Below, one piece after another: positions 33,485 through 41,599 of a stretch of DNA of 43,195 nucleotides. The number at the start of each line of letters is the position of its first letter. Positions within the stretch are counted from its first letter, which is position 1. Origin of the DNA: Micromonospora sp. 15K316 (GTDB lineage Bacteria; Actinomycetota; Actinomycetes; Mycobacteriales; Micromonosporaceae); contig NZ_SMKG01000027.1 in assembly GCF_004348525.1 (NCBI RefSeq), forward strand, positions 1-43,195, in the 5' to 3' direction. The position numbers and the translations under genes are program-made. The notes beneath the pieces are model-generated. The model was not told where the DNA came from. It did not search any database and saw only the letters and a list, made by a program, of their open reading frames with translations.

Positions 33485-34909
33485 TCAGCGGGCGGTCGCG
33501 TACGTGGCGCACCCGATGAGCTCGAGCGACACCTGGAGTCGCTCGAGGCTGATGTTCTTCGCGATGGTGTCCTCCGGGGTGTGGTACGGCGGCTCCAGCA
33601 GCGCCGGGGTCTCCTCGCCCCGCCAGGAGAAGTTGGCGCTGGCGATGCCGACCTCCTGGAAGGACTGGTGGTCGCTGGACCCGCGCTGGGTCACCGCCGA
33701 GATCCGCGGGTCGTAACCGAGGCGGACCGCGGCGGCCGCCACCTCGTCCGTGGCCCGGTTGGCCTGGCCGGTGAAGGAGAGCAGCCAGTACCGGGTGGCC
33801 GGGTCCCAGCTGGTGGCGACCATGTCGTTCTGGTACACCGCGAGGAACCGGTCCCGCTCCTCCTGGGGCAGCTGCCGCACGTGGTAGCGGGAGCCGATCA
33901 GCCCCTGCTCCTCCGAGCCCCACAGGGCGAACCGGAGGGTGGCCTGGAGCGGGATCGCCCGCAGCACCCGGGCCAGTTCGAGGCAGAGCACCGTGCCCGA
34001 GCCGTCGTCGTTGGCGCCGGGAGCGCCGATGACCGTGTCGTAGTGGGCGCTGACCATCACCACCGGCCCCCCGGCACGCGCGCGCCCCCGCCGCTCGGCG
34101 ATGACGTTGTTCGAGGTCAGACCGCGGTGGGCGGAGGTGGAGATGGTGAGCGTGAGCCGGCCGCAGGCGAGGAGTTCCCGCAGCCGCTCCTTCTGCGCCT
34201 GGGCCACCCCGACGACCGGGATCGGCACCGGTGAGCCGGCCGAGCCGGGCAGGGTCGGCGAGAAGGCCGAGGTCCGCCGGGGCGGTACGCCATCGGCCGC
34301 GAGGAACACGACGGCGGCGGCTCCCCGTGATACGGCGGTCGCCACCAGCTGCTCGCGCTGCGCCGCCACGTAGTCGACGAGCACGATGCGGCCGCTGACG
34401 TTCGTGGGGTAGTTCTCCGGCGCCCCCGCGCCCACATCCACCACGTCGCCCCGGACCGTGGTGTCCAGCGCGCCGTGCGGGGAGGCGCCGGCCTGCCAGT
34501 TCAGGTCGCGGGGAAGCCGGGCCGGCGAGCTGAGCTGGGCGAGGAACTTGTCCGCCACGGCGAACGGTTCCAGCCGGACGTCGTACCCCAGGTGGTCCAG
34601 CTGCTTGGCGATGTAGTCGGCGGCGCGGCGTTCGGAGGCCGTGCCGCCGATGCGCGGGCCGATCTCCTCGCTGAGGACGCGCAGGTGCGACAGGGCGCGC
34701 TTGGCCGAGACCTGCGCGATGATCTTGCGGTCGTCGGGGGTGAGCCTCGGCGGACGGTGGGCGCCGGGGCGCTGGTCGGTGGCCGCCCACGCCGGCGCGG
34801 GGAGCGCCACCGTGGCCGCGCCGCCGAGCGCGACGGTCAGCATCCGGCGCCGGTTCACGGCCGAGCCGGCCGGTTCGGTCGAGGACGTAGCGGGATGGCC
34901 GTTGGTCAT
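33485..34909 (-). CDS. Exported M28-family aminopeptidase with PA domain
   Basis: 474 residues from ATG 34909, with AGGAGG close upstream. The twin-arginine-like signal NRRRMLTVAL (19-28) is followed by a hydrophobic stretch ending APAWAA near 43. A PA domain sits at about 150-270. The M28 zinc site is seen as HYD (His 289), GANDDGSG (Asp 301 bridging the two zinc ions), SEEQG (Glu 333 catalytic, Glu 334 ligand), QNDM and PYHTPEDT (last His). It removes N-terminal residues from peptides outside the cell. Single gene. Confidence 0.93.
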   Translation of the reverse strand: MTNGHPATSSTEPAGSAVNRRRMLTVALGGAATVALPAPAWAATDQRPGAHRPPRLTPDDRKIIAQVSAKRALSHLRVLSEEIGPRIGGTASERRAADYIAKQLDHLGYDVRLEPFAVADKFLAQLSSPARLPRDLNWQAGASPHGALDTTVRGDVVDVGAGAPENYPTNVSGRIVLVDYVAAQREQLVATAVSRGAAAVVFLAADGVPPRRTSAFSPTLPGSAGSPVPIPVVGVAQAQKERLRELLACGRLTLTISTSAHRGLTSNNVIAERRGRARAGGPVVMVSAHYDTVIGAPGANDDGSGTVLCLELARVLRAIPLQATLRFALWGSEEQGLIGSRYHVRQLPQEERDRFLAVYQNDMVATSWDPATRYWLLSFTGQANRATDEVAAAAVRLGYDPRISAVTQRGSSDHQSFQEVGIASANFSWRGEETPALLEPPYHTPEDTIAKNISLERLQVSLELIGCATYATAR

Positions 34910-35261
34910 GGGTCCTCCTGGTCTCTTGTGGATCCCGGCCGGCCGGTGGGTGACCGGGGGTCCAGAGATATCGAACTTATCCACTGCCTGGTGGTCCTCC
35001 AAGATCTGTTCGGGCGGTCGTGCGGGGCCGTGCGGCCGCCGGACTCCGCCGGCCCCGGAAACCCACCGATCGCCCGACGTTCACCTGCCCTTCGGACGCG
35101 ATGCGGGCCCGCTCGGCCGGCCCGCCCCCCGCGTGTGACCCCGGCCACTTCCCGCTCGGAGAGCACGCCGTCACCAGGCAGCCCACGGGGAGCCTGGATC
35201 GCCGCCGCGCTACTGTCGGTAGTTGCCGATCAAGGGATGACCGGTGGAAGGAAAAGGGCCA
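34910..35261. other. Divergent intergenic region, 352 bp, no gene seen
   Basis: It separates the M28 peptidase from the SDR-like gene. A palindrome CCGGCCGGCCGG lies at about 34933-34944. An A/T-rich patch around 34965-34985 may hold the peptidase promoter. GGAAGGAAAAGG just before 35262 is the SDR ribosome site. No convincing reading frame or other structure. Confidence 0.4.
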
Positions 35262-35948
35262 ATGAGCACGTCCATCATCGTCGGCGGCAGCAACGGACTG
35301 GGGCGAGTCATCGCGCAGCGCTTCGCGGATCGCGGAGACACCGTCGTCATCACCAGCCGGGACAAGGCCCGAGCGGAGGAGGTGGCCGCCGAGATCGGCG
35401 GCGCGACCCGAGGGCTCGCCGCCGACCTCTCCCGGCCGGAGACCATCGCCGCCGCGTTCGGCGACGTCACCGAGGTCGACAACCTGGTCATCACCGCCAC
35501 CAGCCAGACGCCGAACAGCCTGGGCGCGTTCGACCTGGACGCGGCGGTCAGCGCACTGACCGTCAAGCTGGTCGGCTACGCCGAGACGGTACGGGTCCTG
35601 CGTGACCGCTTCCGCCCCGGCGCCTCGGTGGTGCTCTTCGGTGGTGTGGCCAAGGACCGCCCGTACCCCGGGTCCACCGTGGTCACCACCCACAACGCCG
35701 GCCTCACCGGCCTGGTGAAGACGCTGGCCGTCGAGATCGCGCCGCACCGGGTCAACGCCCTGCACCCCGGCATCGTCGGTGACAGCCCGAAGTGGCGCGA
35801 CGTGCCTAACCACCCCCACCTCGCCCGCACCCCGATCGGCCGGCTCGTGACGATGGCGGAGATCGTCGACGCGACCGACTTCCTCCTGCGCAACGGCGGC
35901 GTCAACGCCCAGGAGCTGACCGTCGAGGGCGGTGTCCTGGCCGGCTGA
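35262..35948 (+). CDS. SDR-fold protein lacking the catalytic Ser-Tyr-Lys
   Basis: 228 residues. The N-terminal cofactor loop GGSNGLG and VVITSRD are intact, so NAD(P) binding is likely. In place of the active-site YxxxK the sequence is VTTHN (Val 141, Asn 145), followed by the expected helix AGLTGLVKTLAVEIAPHRVN. The strand that normally ends in the catalytic Ser reads VVLFGGVAK. It ends normally (ELTVEGGVLAG). Either it is not a classical oxidoreductase or it uses other residues. ATG 35262 with a purine-rich site upstream. Single gene with its own terminator. Confidence 0.85.
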   Translation: MSTSIIVGGSNGLGRVIAQRFADRGDTVVITSRDKARAEEVAAEIGGATRGLAADLSRPETIAAAFGDVTEVDNLVITATSQTPNSLGAFDLDAAVSALTVKLVGYAETVRVLRDRFRPGASVVLFGGVAKDRPYPGSTVVTTHNAGLTGLVKTLAVEIAPHRVNALHPGIVGDSPKWRDVPNHPHLARTPIGRLVTMAEIVDATDFLLRNGGVNAQELTVEGGVLAG

Positions 35949-35983
35949 GCCGGTACCACGCCGCCGCGAGCCGGACGGCCCGG

Positions 35984-36012
35984 CCGGGGATCCGCACTCG
36001 CCGGATCCCCGG
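35984..36012 (+). terminator. Perfect 11-bp hairpin after the SDR-like gene
   Basis: CCGGGGATCCG (35984-35994) pairs exactly with 36002-36012 around a 7-base loop, 36 bases after the stop. Confidence 0.65.
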
Positions 36013-36181
36013 GGCTCGGGCCGCCCGGCCCGGCGGGCGCGGCGACGGGGCTGCGCCGGGAGACGCCTGACGGTAGGGTTTCGGCTCATCCCTTGTGGAC
36101 GTCCGCGCGAGTTCCTGACCTGACGTGCGGCGGCGCAGGCGGGCCCGGAGAACCGCGGCACTACCGACGGAGGGGACCGGC

Positions 36182-36997
36182 ATGGTCGGTGCGAGCGACG
36201 GCGACGAGGCGAAACCGGCCACCGCGGCCCGGATCTACGACTACTACCTCGGCGGCACGCACAACTTCCCGGCCGACCGGGAAGCCGCCGAGGCGATGAT
36301 GCGGGTGCTCCCGCTGGGGCCACAGCTCGCCCGGACCAACCGGGCGTTCCTGCGGCGCGCCGTGCGTCACCTCGCCGAGTCCGGCGTACGGCAGTTCCTC
36401 GACGTCGGCTCCGGCATCCCCACCGTGGGGAACGTCCACGAGATCGTCCAGCAGGTCGCGCCGGAGACCCGGGTCGTCTACGTCGACATCGACCCGGTGG
36501 CGGTGGCGGAGAGCCGGGAGATCCTCAAGGGCAACGAGCGGGCCGCCGCCGTGCACGGCGACCTCCGCGAGCCGGCGGGCATTCTCGCGCACCCGCAGGT
36601 CAACGCCCTGATCGACTTCGATCAGCCGGTCGGCCTGCTGCTCGCCGCCGTCCTGCACTTCGTGCCTGACGACGACGTCGCGTACGGCGCCGTCGACAGC
36701 TTCCGCGCGGCGCTCGCGCCGGGGAGTCACCTCGTCGCGTCACACGCGACCACCGACGAGGTGCGGCACGGCCAGGAGGAGCTCGACGTGGCCCACGACG
36801 TCTACCGGCGGCGGACCACGACCCCGCTCGGTCTGCGCAGCCGGTCGCAGTTCGAGCGTTTCTTCGCCGGGCTCGACCTCATCGAACCGGGCGTCGTATG
36901 GCTACCGCTGTGGCGACCCGCCCCGGACGACCCGCAGTACTTCGCCGACGACCCCCGACGTAGCGCCGGTCTGGCGGCCGTCGGCCGGGTCCGCTAG
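36182..36997 (+). CDS. SAM-dependent methyltransferase, DUF574 family
   Basis: 271 residues from ATG 36182, with GGAGGGG eight bases upstream. Family marks: RIYDYYLGGTHNFPADREAAE near the start, RTNRAFLRRAVRHL, the SAM loop FLDVGSGIPT, the acidic VVYVDIDP, and LLAAVLHFVPD. This family is numerous in actinomycetes, often next to regulators, and the substrate is unknown. The last codons lie inside the first copy of a 28-bp tandem repeat. Confidence 0.9.
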   Translation: MVGASDGDEAKPATAARIYDYYLGGTHNFPADREAAEAMMRVLPLGPQLARTNRAFLRRAVRHLAESGVRQFLDVGSGIPTVGNVHEIVQQVAPETRVVYVDIDPVAVAESREILKGNERAAAVHGDLREPAGILAHPQVNALIDFDQPVGLLLAAVLHFVPDDDVAYGAVDSFRAALAPGSHLVASHATTDEVRHGQEELDVAHDVYRRRTTTPLGLRSRSQFERFFAGLDLIEPGVVWLPLWRPAPDDPQYFADDPRRSAGLAAVGRVR

Positions 36998-37063
36998 GCG
37001 CGTCCGCGTCGGCCGGGTCCGCTAGGCGCGTCCGCGTCGGCCGGGTCCGCTAGGCGCGTCGGC
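36980..37063 (+). repeat. Three tandem 28-bp copies across the stop codon
   Basis: Copies at 36980-37007, 37008-37035 and 37036-37063; the first two are identical and the third differs by one base. Each holds the last bases of the methyltransferase gene, including its TAG. The unit is not a multiple of three and the extra copies are downstream of the stop, so the protein is not altered. Confidence 0.9.
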
Positions 37064-37101
37064 GTCGGTCGCGCCACCGCCCCGGGCCGCGGAGTCCTCC
37101 G

Positions 37102-37989
37102 TCAGGGGCCGAAGGTGAAGGCGTACGCGCGGCAGCCGGGCTGGTCGGCGACGAGGGTCAGCAGGTGGTCGCCGCGTGCCGCGCCGGCGACCAGCCGGAC
37201 CATCCTCGGCCGCTCGACGCGCGCCACCCCGTCCGCGTCGACGTCGGCGCCGCCCCGGTCACCGACCGGCTGCCCGTCGAGCAGCACCCGCAGCGTGGCG
37301 TGGCCGGACGAGCCGGGTTCGACGACGAGGTTCACCTCGCCAGCGTCGAACGGCAGCGCGATCTCGCCGACGCCGCTCGCGAGTTCGACGTAGTCCCCGC
37401 CGGCGTGCCAGTCACCGGTCAGGTCGAAGGCGCCCGGCAGTCGCCGGTCGACGCCGAGGTACGTCTCCTCGGTGACGTCGGCGTACGAGGGCTGCTCGGT
37501 CGCCGCGAAGGTCGCCGCCTCCGGAGTGACCGAAGGCAGCTCGATGTCGGGTTCCCGGTCCACCAGGAGCTGCCGGATCACCGCCTCGGTCCGGTCGTAC
37601 TCGCCCTCCCCGATCCACCGGGCGACGCGCTTGCCGTCCGCGTCGAAGAGGTACCGCGCCGGCCACGCGATGTTGTCGAGGGCCGACCAGACCGTGAAGT
37701 CGTCGTCGAGCGCGATCGGGTAGCTGAGCTGGTGCTCCCGGATGCCCCGGTCGATGTTCTCGGCGTGCTTGCCGAACTCGAACTCCGGCGCGTGCAGGCC
37801 GATCACGGTGAGGCCCCGGTCCGCGTAGTCGCGGTGCCAGGCCTTGACGTAGGGCGCGGTGCGGATCCAGTTGACGCAGGTGTACTCCCAGACGTCGATC
37901 AGGACCACCCGGTCGGCGAGCGCGTCGGACGTCAGCGGTGGCGAGTTCACCCAACGCCGGACATCGAGAGCGGGGATCCGCGCGGCCAC
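37102..37989 (-). CDS. Thioredoxin-fold protein with jelly-roll domain, DipZ C-terminus-like
   Basis: 295 residues from GTG 37989, with GAGGAG six bases upstream. Residues about 5-150 are a TlpA/AhpC-type thioredoxin fold (VVLIDVWEYTCVNW, LTVIGLHAPEF, WPARYLFDADG). The active site is CVNW with only Cys 38; the second Cys of the usual CxxC is Trp. Residues about 185-295 are a beta domain like the carbohydrate-binding-type domain at the end of mycobacterial DipZ. There is no signal peptide and no DsbD-type membrane part, so this is a stand-alone cytoplasmic form, probably a one-cysteine peroxidase or reductase. Ten bases after the alpha/beta hydrolase gene. Confidence 0.85.
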   Translation of the reverse strand: MAARIPALDVRRWVNSPPLTSDALADRVVLIDVWEYTCVNWIRTAPYVKAWHRDYADRGLTVIGLHAPEFEFGKHAENIDRGIREHQLSYPIALDDDFTVWSALDNIAWPARYLFDADGKRVARWIGEGEYDRTEAVIRQLLVDREPDIELPSVTPEAATFAATEQPSYADVTEETYLGVDRRLPGAFDLTGDWHAGGDYVELASGVGEIALPFDAGEVNLVVEPGSSGHATLRVLLDGQPVGDRGGADVDADGVARVERPRMVRLVAGAARGDHLLTLVADQPGCRAYAFTFGP

Positions 37990-37999
37990 CGGGATCTCC

Positions 38000-38956
38000 T
38001 CAACCGCCGGCCTGCCCGCCCCGGTACGGGGCCAGGAAGGTGGTCAGCGCCGCGAGCAGCTCCTCGGGGGCCTGCTCGGCGAGCCAGTGGCCGGCACCGG
38101 GGACGACCACGGTCTGCACGGTGTCGGCGAGGGGCGTCATCGCCTGCCCGGGGCGCTCGCCCCAGCTCTGCTCGCCGCCGATACCGAGCACCGGCATGGT
38201 GAGCGGCCGGGTCTTGCGTTGCGCGTTCTGGGCGAGGGTGGCGTCCCAGGCGCGGTAGAGGCCGAAGCTGCCGCGCCGGACGTCGGGGTCGGAGTAGAGG
38301 TCGAAGTAGTACCTCAACACCTCCTCCGGCAGGGGTTCCCCGCCCTGGACGGCGAACTCGTAGCCGTAGAAGATCTCTTCGCGTCCGCTGACCAGCTGTT
38401 CGGTCAGCTCGTGGTTGACCCGGTTGAAGGGTATGTGCCAGATCTTGTTGTTGATCTGCTCGGGGACGAAGAGCGGCGGTCCGGAGGCCACCTCCGGCGG
38501 CCCGGGGATCTCCGCGACCACCAGGCGGTCGACCCGGTCCGGATGATCCGCGGCCAGCGCGTAGCTGATGATGTAGCCGGTGTCGTGGCCGACGACGGCG
38601 AACCGCTGGTGGCCGAGCGCGTCCATCAACGCCACGAGGTCGTTGGCGAGGGTCGCGCTGTCGTACCCGTCCCGGGGCTTGTCGGTGAGGCCGATACCCC
38701 GCTGGTCGACGGCGACGACCTCGAAGTCCCGGGCGAGCGCCGGCATCACCAACCGCCACGCGTACCAGTTCTCCGGCCAGCCGTGCACCAGCAGCAGCGG
38801 CGGTCCGTCGCCGCCGATGACAGCGTGCTGGCGTACCCCACCGGCCTCCACGAACCGGCTGGTGAAGGTGTCGGCGAAACCGGCCGGGAGCTGCGGGGCG
38901 TGCGAGACGGAACCGGGGCCCTCCGCGACGGGGTACCGCGCCGACGACGAGCTCAT
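38000..38956 (-). CDS. Alpha/beta hydrolase, epoxide hydrolase/dehalogenase type
   Basis: 318 residues from ATG 38956, chosen for GAAGGAGA five bases upstream; the frame is open to 39175 without a site. Oxyanion-hole motif HGWPENW at 58-64, nucleophile Asp 125 in VVGHDTG, and the catalytic His 290 in GAGHWLAE. An Asp nucleophile instead of Ser points to epoxide hydrolase, haloalkane or fluoroacetate dehalogenase chemistry. Cap tyrosines (FYGYE, RYYFDLY) favour an epoxide hydrolase. First gene of an operon with the thioredoxin-fold protein. Confidence 0.9.
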   Translation of the reverse strand: MSSSSARYPVAEGPGSVSHAPQLPAGFADTFTSRFVEAGGVRQHAVIGGDGPPLLLVHGWPENWYAWRLVMPALARDFEVVAVDQRGIGLTDKPRDGYDSATLANDLVALMDALGHQRFAVVGHDTGYIISYALAADHPDRVDRLVVAEIPGPPEVASGPPLFVPEQINNKIWHIPFNRVNHELTEQLVSGREEIFYGYEFAVQGGEPLPEEVLRYYFDLYSDPDVRRGSFGLYRAWDATLAQNAQRKTRPLTMPVLGIGGEQSWGERPGQAMTPLADTVQTVVVPGAGHWLAEQAPEELLAALTTFLAPYRGGQAGG

Positions 38957-39258
38957 GATTGTCTCCTTCCGCCTCGCACCGCGGGCGCGACGAAGGCCGG
39001 CCCTCAGCGCCGCCGGACCGACCGACGTGGCACCACGCCCGATCCGGGACGTCGGCGGGGCACGACGGCGAACGGGCCGGAGGGCCCGAGGTTCATCCGT
39101 GGTGACAGCGAGCTGCGCTGAGAAGCGGCGCGATCGCCGACCCGACGAGGAGGACTTGCCGGCGCCGCGGGGCATCGGCCCACGGCAGGGTCAGCGTAAC
39201 CGGGGGCGGGAGCGGGCGAGCCGGAATGCGGCTTTCCGGCGTCGGTGCGGGAACGGGC
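38957..39258. other. Intergenic region, 302 bp, no gene seen
   Basis: It lies upstream of the hydrolase operon. A short palindrome CGGGCC...GGCCCG occurs near 39075-39090. I cannot define a promoter. Reading frames on both strands lack ribosome sites. Confidence 0.35.
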
Positions 39259-39304
39259 CGGTCCGGTGCGGTGTCCGGGCCTGTCCCGACACCGCACCGG
39301 ACCG
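39259..39304 (-). terminator. Perfect 17-bp hairpin after the M20 gene
   Basis: 39259-39275 is exactly complementary to 39288-39304, with a 12-base loop. It lies 57 bases past the TAG of the M20 gene. Confidence 0.7.
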
Positions 39305-39361
39305 TCCGCATCACCCCGCGCGGCCGAGCGCGCGGTTGCCCTGCCGGGGCCCGGGGCCGCG

Positions 39362-41110
39362 CTACTCGAGCGGGGGCAGGTTCGACGGCGGCAGATCCGG
39401 CCCGAGGTCCGGAGCGGTCTCGGTCGAGACGACCCGCCGGGGCGGCCAGGTGACCCCGCGCGGGGGCCAGGACTGCCCGGTGCGCTGCAGGAACCACTTC
39501 GGTGGCTCGTAGAGCGGCAACTGATAGTCGTTCGGCAGCATGCTCTTCCACTTGATCTTGGAAGTGCGCCTGTCGAACTCCTCCTTCATCTCGGCCAGGA
39601 TCGTCGGCTGGGTCAGCAGGTCGACGGTGGTGGCGGCGAGGTACTTGGCGGCGGCCAGCATGGAGACGTGTCCCGCGTTCGCCGCGGCCGTGGCGGTGTG
39701 GTGCCACGAGTGGTTCTTCGTACCGCCGGGCTGATGCGCGGTGCCCATCGAGATGGTCGGCACCTGCCAGCTGATGTCGGCGACGTCGGTCGAGCCACCA
39801 CCCATGAAGACCGGCGACGGAGGTCGCAGCTCGCTGATCGTGCTGGAGAAGCCGGTCTCCCCCGAACCGTTCGACCTCTGCAGCGCCTTACCGAAGCGCT
39901 GGTCCGCCTCGGAGAACGTCGGCGGACCGACCTGCGTCATGTTGGCGTACATCAGCTCGGTGCCCCGCTTGTTGCCGAGCTTGTTCCAGACGCCGCCCAT
40001 GATCCGGTGCTCCATCCGGGTGCCGGTGGCCAGGGCGGCGGCCTCCGCGCACTTGACGATCTTGTCCATCAGGATCTTGGAACGGGCCGGACTGCCTTCC
40101 CGCGCGTAGTACCAGATGCTCGACAGCGTCGGGAAGACGTTCGGCGCCTGACCCGTCTGCCGGATCGCGTGGTGCATGCGGGCGGTGTGCGCCATGTCGC
40201 TCTCGCGGAGGAACTCGGTGAGCATCGCCATCGCCGTGACGGCGTCCTGCGTGGACCTGGTCTCCAGCGGGGATCCGCCGTGACCGTCGGTGCCGAGGAA
40301 GTGGAACGCGACGCTGTACATCGCGTTCCCCGACCCCCAGCCGGTGCTGTTGTTGGTGGCCGGGTGCCAGTCGACGAAGGCGTCGAGGCCCCTATACACC
40401 CCCGCCTTCACCGCCACCGACTTCCCGACCAGCTGCTCCTCCGCCGTGGAGCCGAAGAACTTGATGGTGCCGTCGAGGTCGCGTGCCTTCATGGCCGCCG
40501 CCGTCGCCGCCGCGGCACCGGCGGCCGCGGCGCCGAGCGCGCAGTGCCCGCAGCCGTGGCCGAAGCCGTACGTGGGCGCGTACGGGTCGTGGTGGTAGAC
40601 CAGCGGGTTGTGCTTCGGGTTGCCCTTCTCCTGCGACAACCCGGGCAGCGCGTCGTACTCGCCGCTGAAGCCGATCACCGGCTTGCCGGTGCCGTGGCTG
40701 AACGTGGCGACGAACGCGGTGGGCATGCCGCCCGCGCCCCACTCGATGGTGAAACCGTTGGCGGCCAGGAACTGCGCCTCGGCCCAGGACGAGTTCCACT
40801 CCGCCAGCGAGGGTTCCGCGTACTCCCAGATCCGGTCGTTCAGACCGGTGATGCGCTCCGACTGGCGGTCGATCCACGAGATCGCGGCATCCTTGGCCTG
40901 CGAGTCGACGGCGAGGTTCGTCGGCGCTTCGTAGTTGGCGAGATCGGACGGCATCGTGTTCGGGTCGAGCGCGAGGTCCGACGCGGCGGCCAGGGCCGGG
41001 TCCGCCGTCAGCACGGGGGCGACCGCCAACCCGGCGCCCGCCATGCCGAGCAGGCCCAGCAGGTCCCGACGGCTGTAACCCGACGGATCGAGATGATCGG
41101 TTTCACACAT
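39362..41110 (-). CDS. Tat-exported M20-family amidohydrolase (AbgB-like)
   Basis: 582 residues from ATG 41110, with GAGGAG nine bases upstream; the frame is open far upstream but only because it crosses the riboswitch. Tat signal SRRDLLGLLG (13-22) with a hydrophobic core and cleavage near ALAAA (about 40-43). The M20 metal site is HGCGHC (185-190), where Cys 187 is the ligand typical of AbgB/HipO-type enzymes, and the catalytic Glu pair is 225-226 (TAEEQ). The late GGGSTDVADISW and KNHSWHHT segments are typical of AbgB. It hydrolyses an N-acyl or dipeptide amide bond. The glycine riboswitch upstream suggests that glycine is a product or signal. The C-terminal 70 residues are Pro-rich. Confidence 0.92.
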   Translation of the reverse strand: MCETDHLDPSGYSRRDLLGLLGMAGAGLAVAPVLTADPALAAASDLALDPNTMPSDLANYEAPTNLAVDSQAKDAAISWIDRQSERITGLNDRIWEYAEPSLAEWNSSWAEAQFLAANGFTIEWGAGGMPTAFVATFSHGTGKPVIGFSGEYDALPGLSQEKGNPKHNPLVYHHDPYAPTYGFGHGCGHCALGAAAAGAAAATAAAMKARDLDGTIKFFGSTAEEQLVGKSVAVKAGVYRGLDAFVDWHPATNNSTGWGSGNAMYSVAFHFLGTDGHGGSPLETRSTQDAVTAMAMLTEFLRESDMAHTARMHHAIRQTGQAPNVFPTLSSIWYYAREGSPARSKILMDKIVKCAEAAALATGTRMEHRIMGGVWNKLGNKRGTELMYANMTQVGPPTFSEADQRFGKALQRSNGSGETGFSSTISELRPPSPVFMGGGSTDVADISWQVPTISMGTAHQPGGTKNHSWHHTATAAANAGHVSMLAAAKYLAATTVDLLTQPTILAEMKEEFDRRTSKIKWKSMLPNDYQLPLYEPPKWFLQRTGQSWPPRGVTWPPRRVVSTETAPDLGPDLPPSNLPPLE

Positions 41111-41276
41111 GGTGCAACGCTCCTCGACTGAGAGCTGATCAACCGGCCACCGCTGACGGGTCGTCGACAAGCCCGGGAACGATGAGCGATCCGGAGTCGC
41201 GTCGGCGGGAAGGGCTGGGGGAATCGGAGGCATGACGATGAGCCGGCTGACCATTCGGACGCGGCGGGCGCCCTCC

Positions 41277-41454
41277 GTCCCCACTGTCTGTTTACCTGAG
41301 AGTGTCCCCGGCTTTCGCCGGCTTCCCCCTTCGGTGAGCGGCGCACGCCGCTGCTCTCCAGTGGCGCCTCGGAACTGCAGTACTTGGGCCTGTGAGTTTC
41401 CGGGGAGGTTGCTCCTTCGGCGCCCCCTTGGCCAGGGGAGGACTCTCCTACAGC
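41277..41454 (-). promoter_or_regulatory. Tandem glycine riboswitch
   Basis: Two aptamers in series on the minus strand. The first (about 41454-41375) starts CTGTAGGAGAG, has the hallmark CGCCGAAGGAGCAA and GGAAACTCACAGG, and closes with CTGCAG, which pairs with CTGTAG. The second (about 41368-41277) starts CCACTGGAGAG, has CACCGAAGGGGGAA and ACACTCTCAGG, then AAACAGACAGTGG, which closes with CCACTG. These match the conserved core of the glycine aptamer (Rfam RF00504). The aptamers are about six bases apart, as in two-domain riboswitches. The M20 gene starts about 165 bases downstream; that spacer would hold the expression platform, whose form I cannot define. The first aptamer has CTCACAGG instead of CTCTCAGG. 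Confidence 0.92.
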
Positions 41455-41473
41455 TCCTCGAACGGCTTATTTG

Positions 41474-41502
41474 ATCCAACGCAGAAGGCGGCCGAATGTC
41501 AA
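41474..41502 (-). promoter_or_regulatory. Promoter of the riboswitch-M20 unit
   Basis: On the minus strand TTGACA (41502-41497), 17 bp, TTGGAT (41479-41474). Transcription would start near 41466, about 12 bases before the first aptamer, which is the expected geometry. Confidence 0.65.
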
Positions 41503-41599
41503 CCCTCATCCCATGATTGTCCAGTCAAGGATTCGGCTGCCTTCGATGCGGACAGGACAGAATGAAGTCAGTGAAAGTGCAGAGCGGATCGGCTCCGGA

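Noticed and set aside
36980..37063. CRISPR-like repeat
   Set aside because: The copies are directly adjacent without spacers, and no cas genes are present.
39093..39707. Small gene in the gap downstream of the M20 gene
   Set aside because: The frame overlaps the end of the M20 gene and its terminator hairpin, and has no coding character.
41111..41509. N-terminal extension of the M20 protein to a start at 41509
   Set aside because: The extension is a translation of the riboswitch and leader. The Tat signal and GAGGAG site place the start at 41110.
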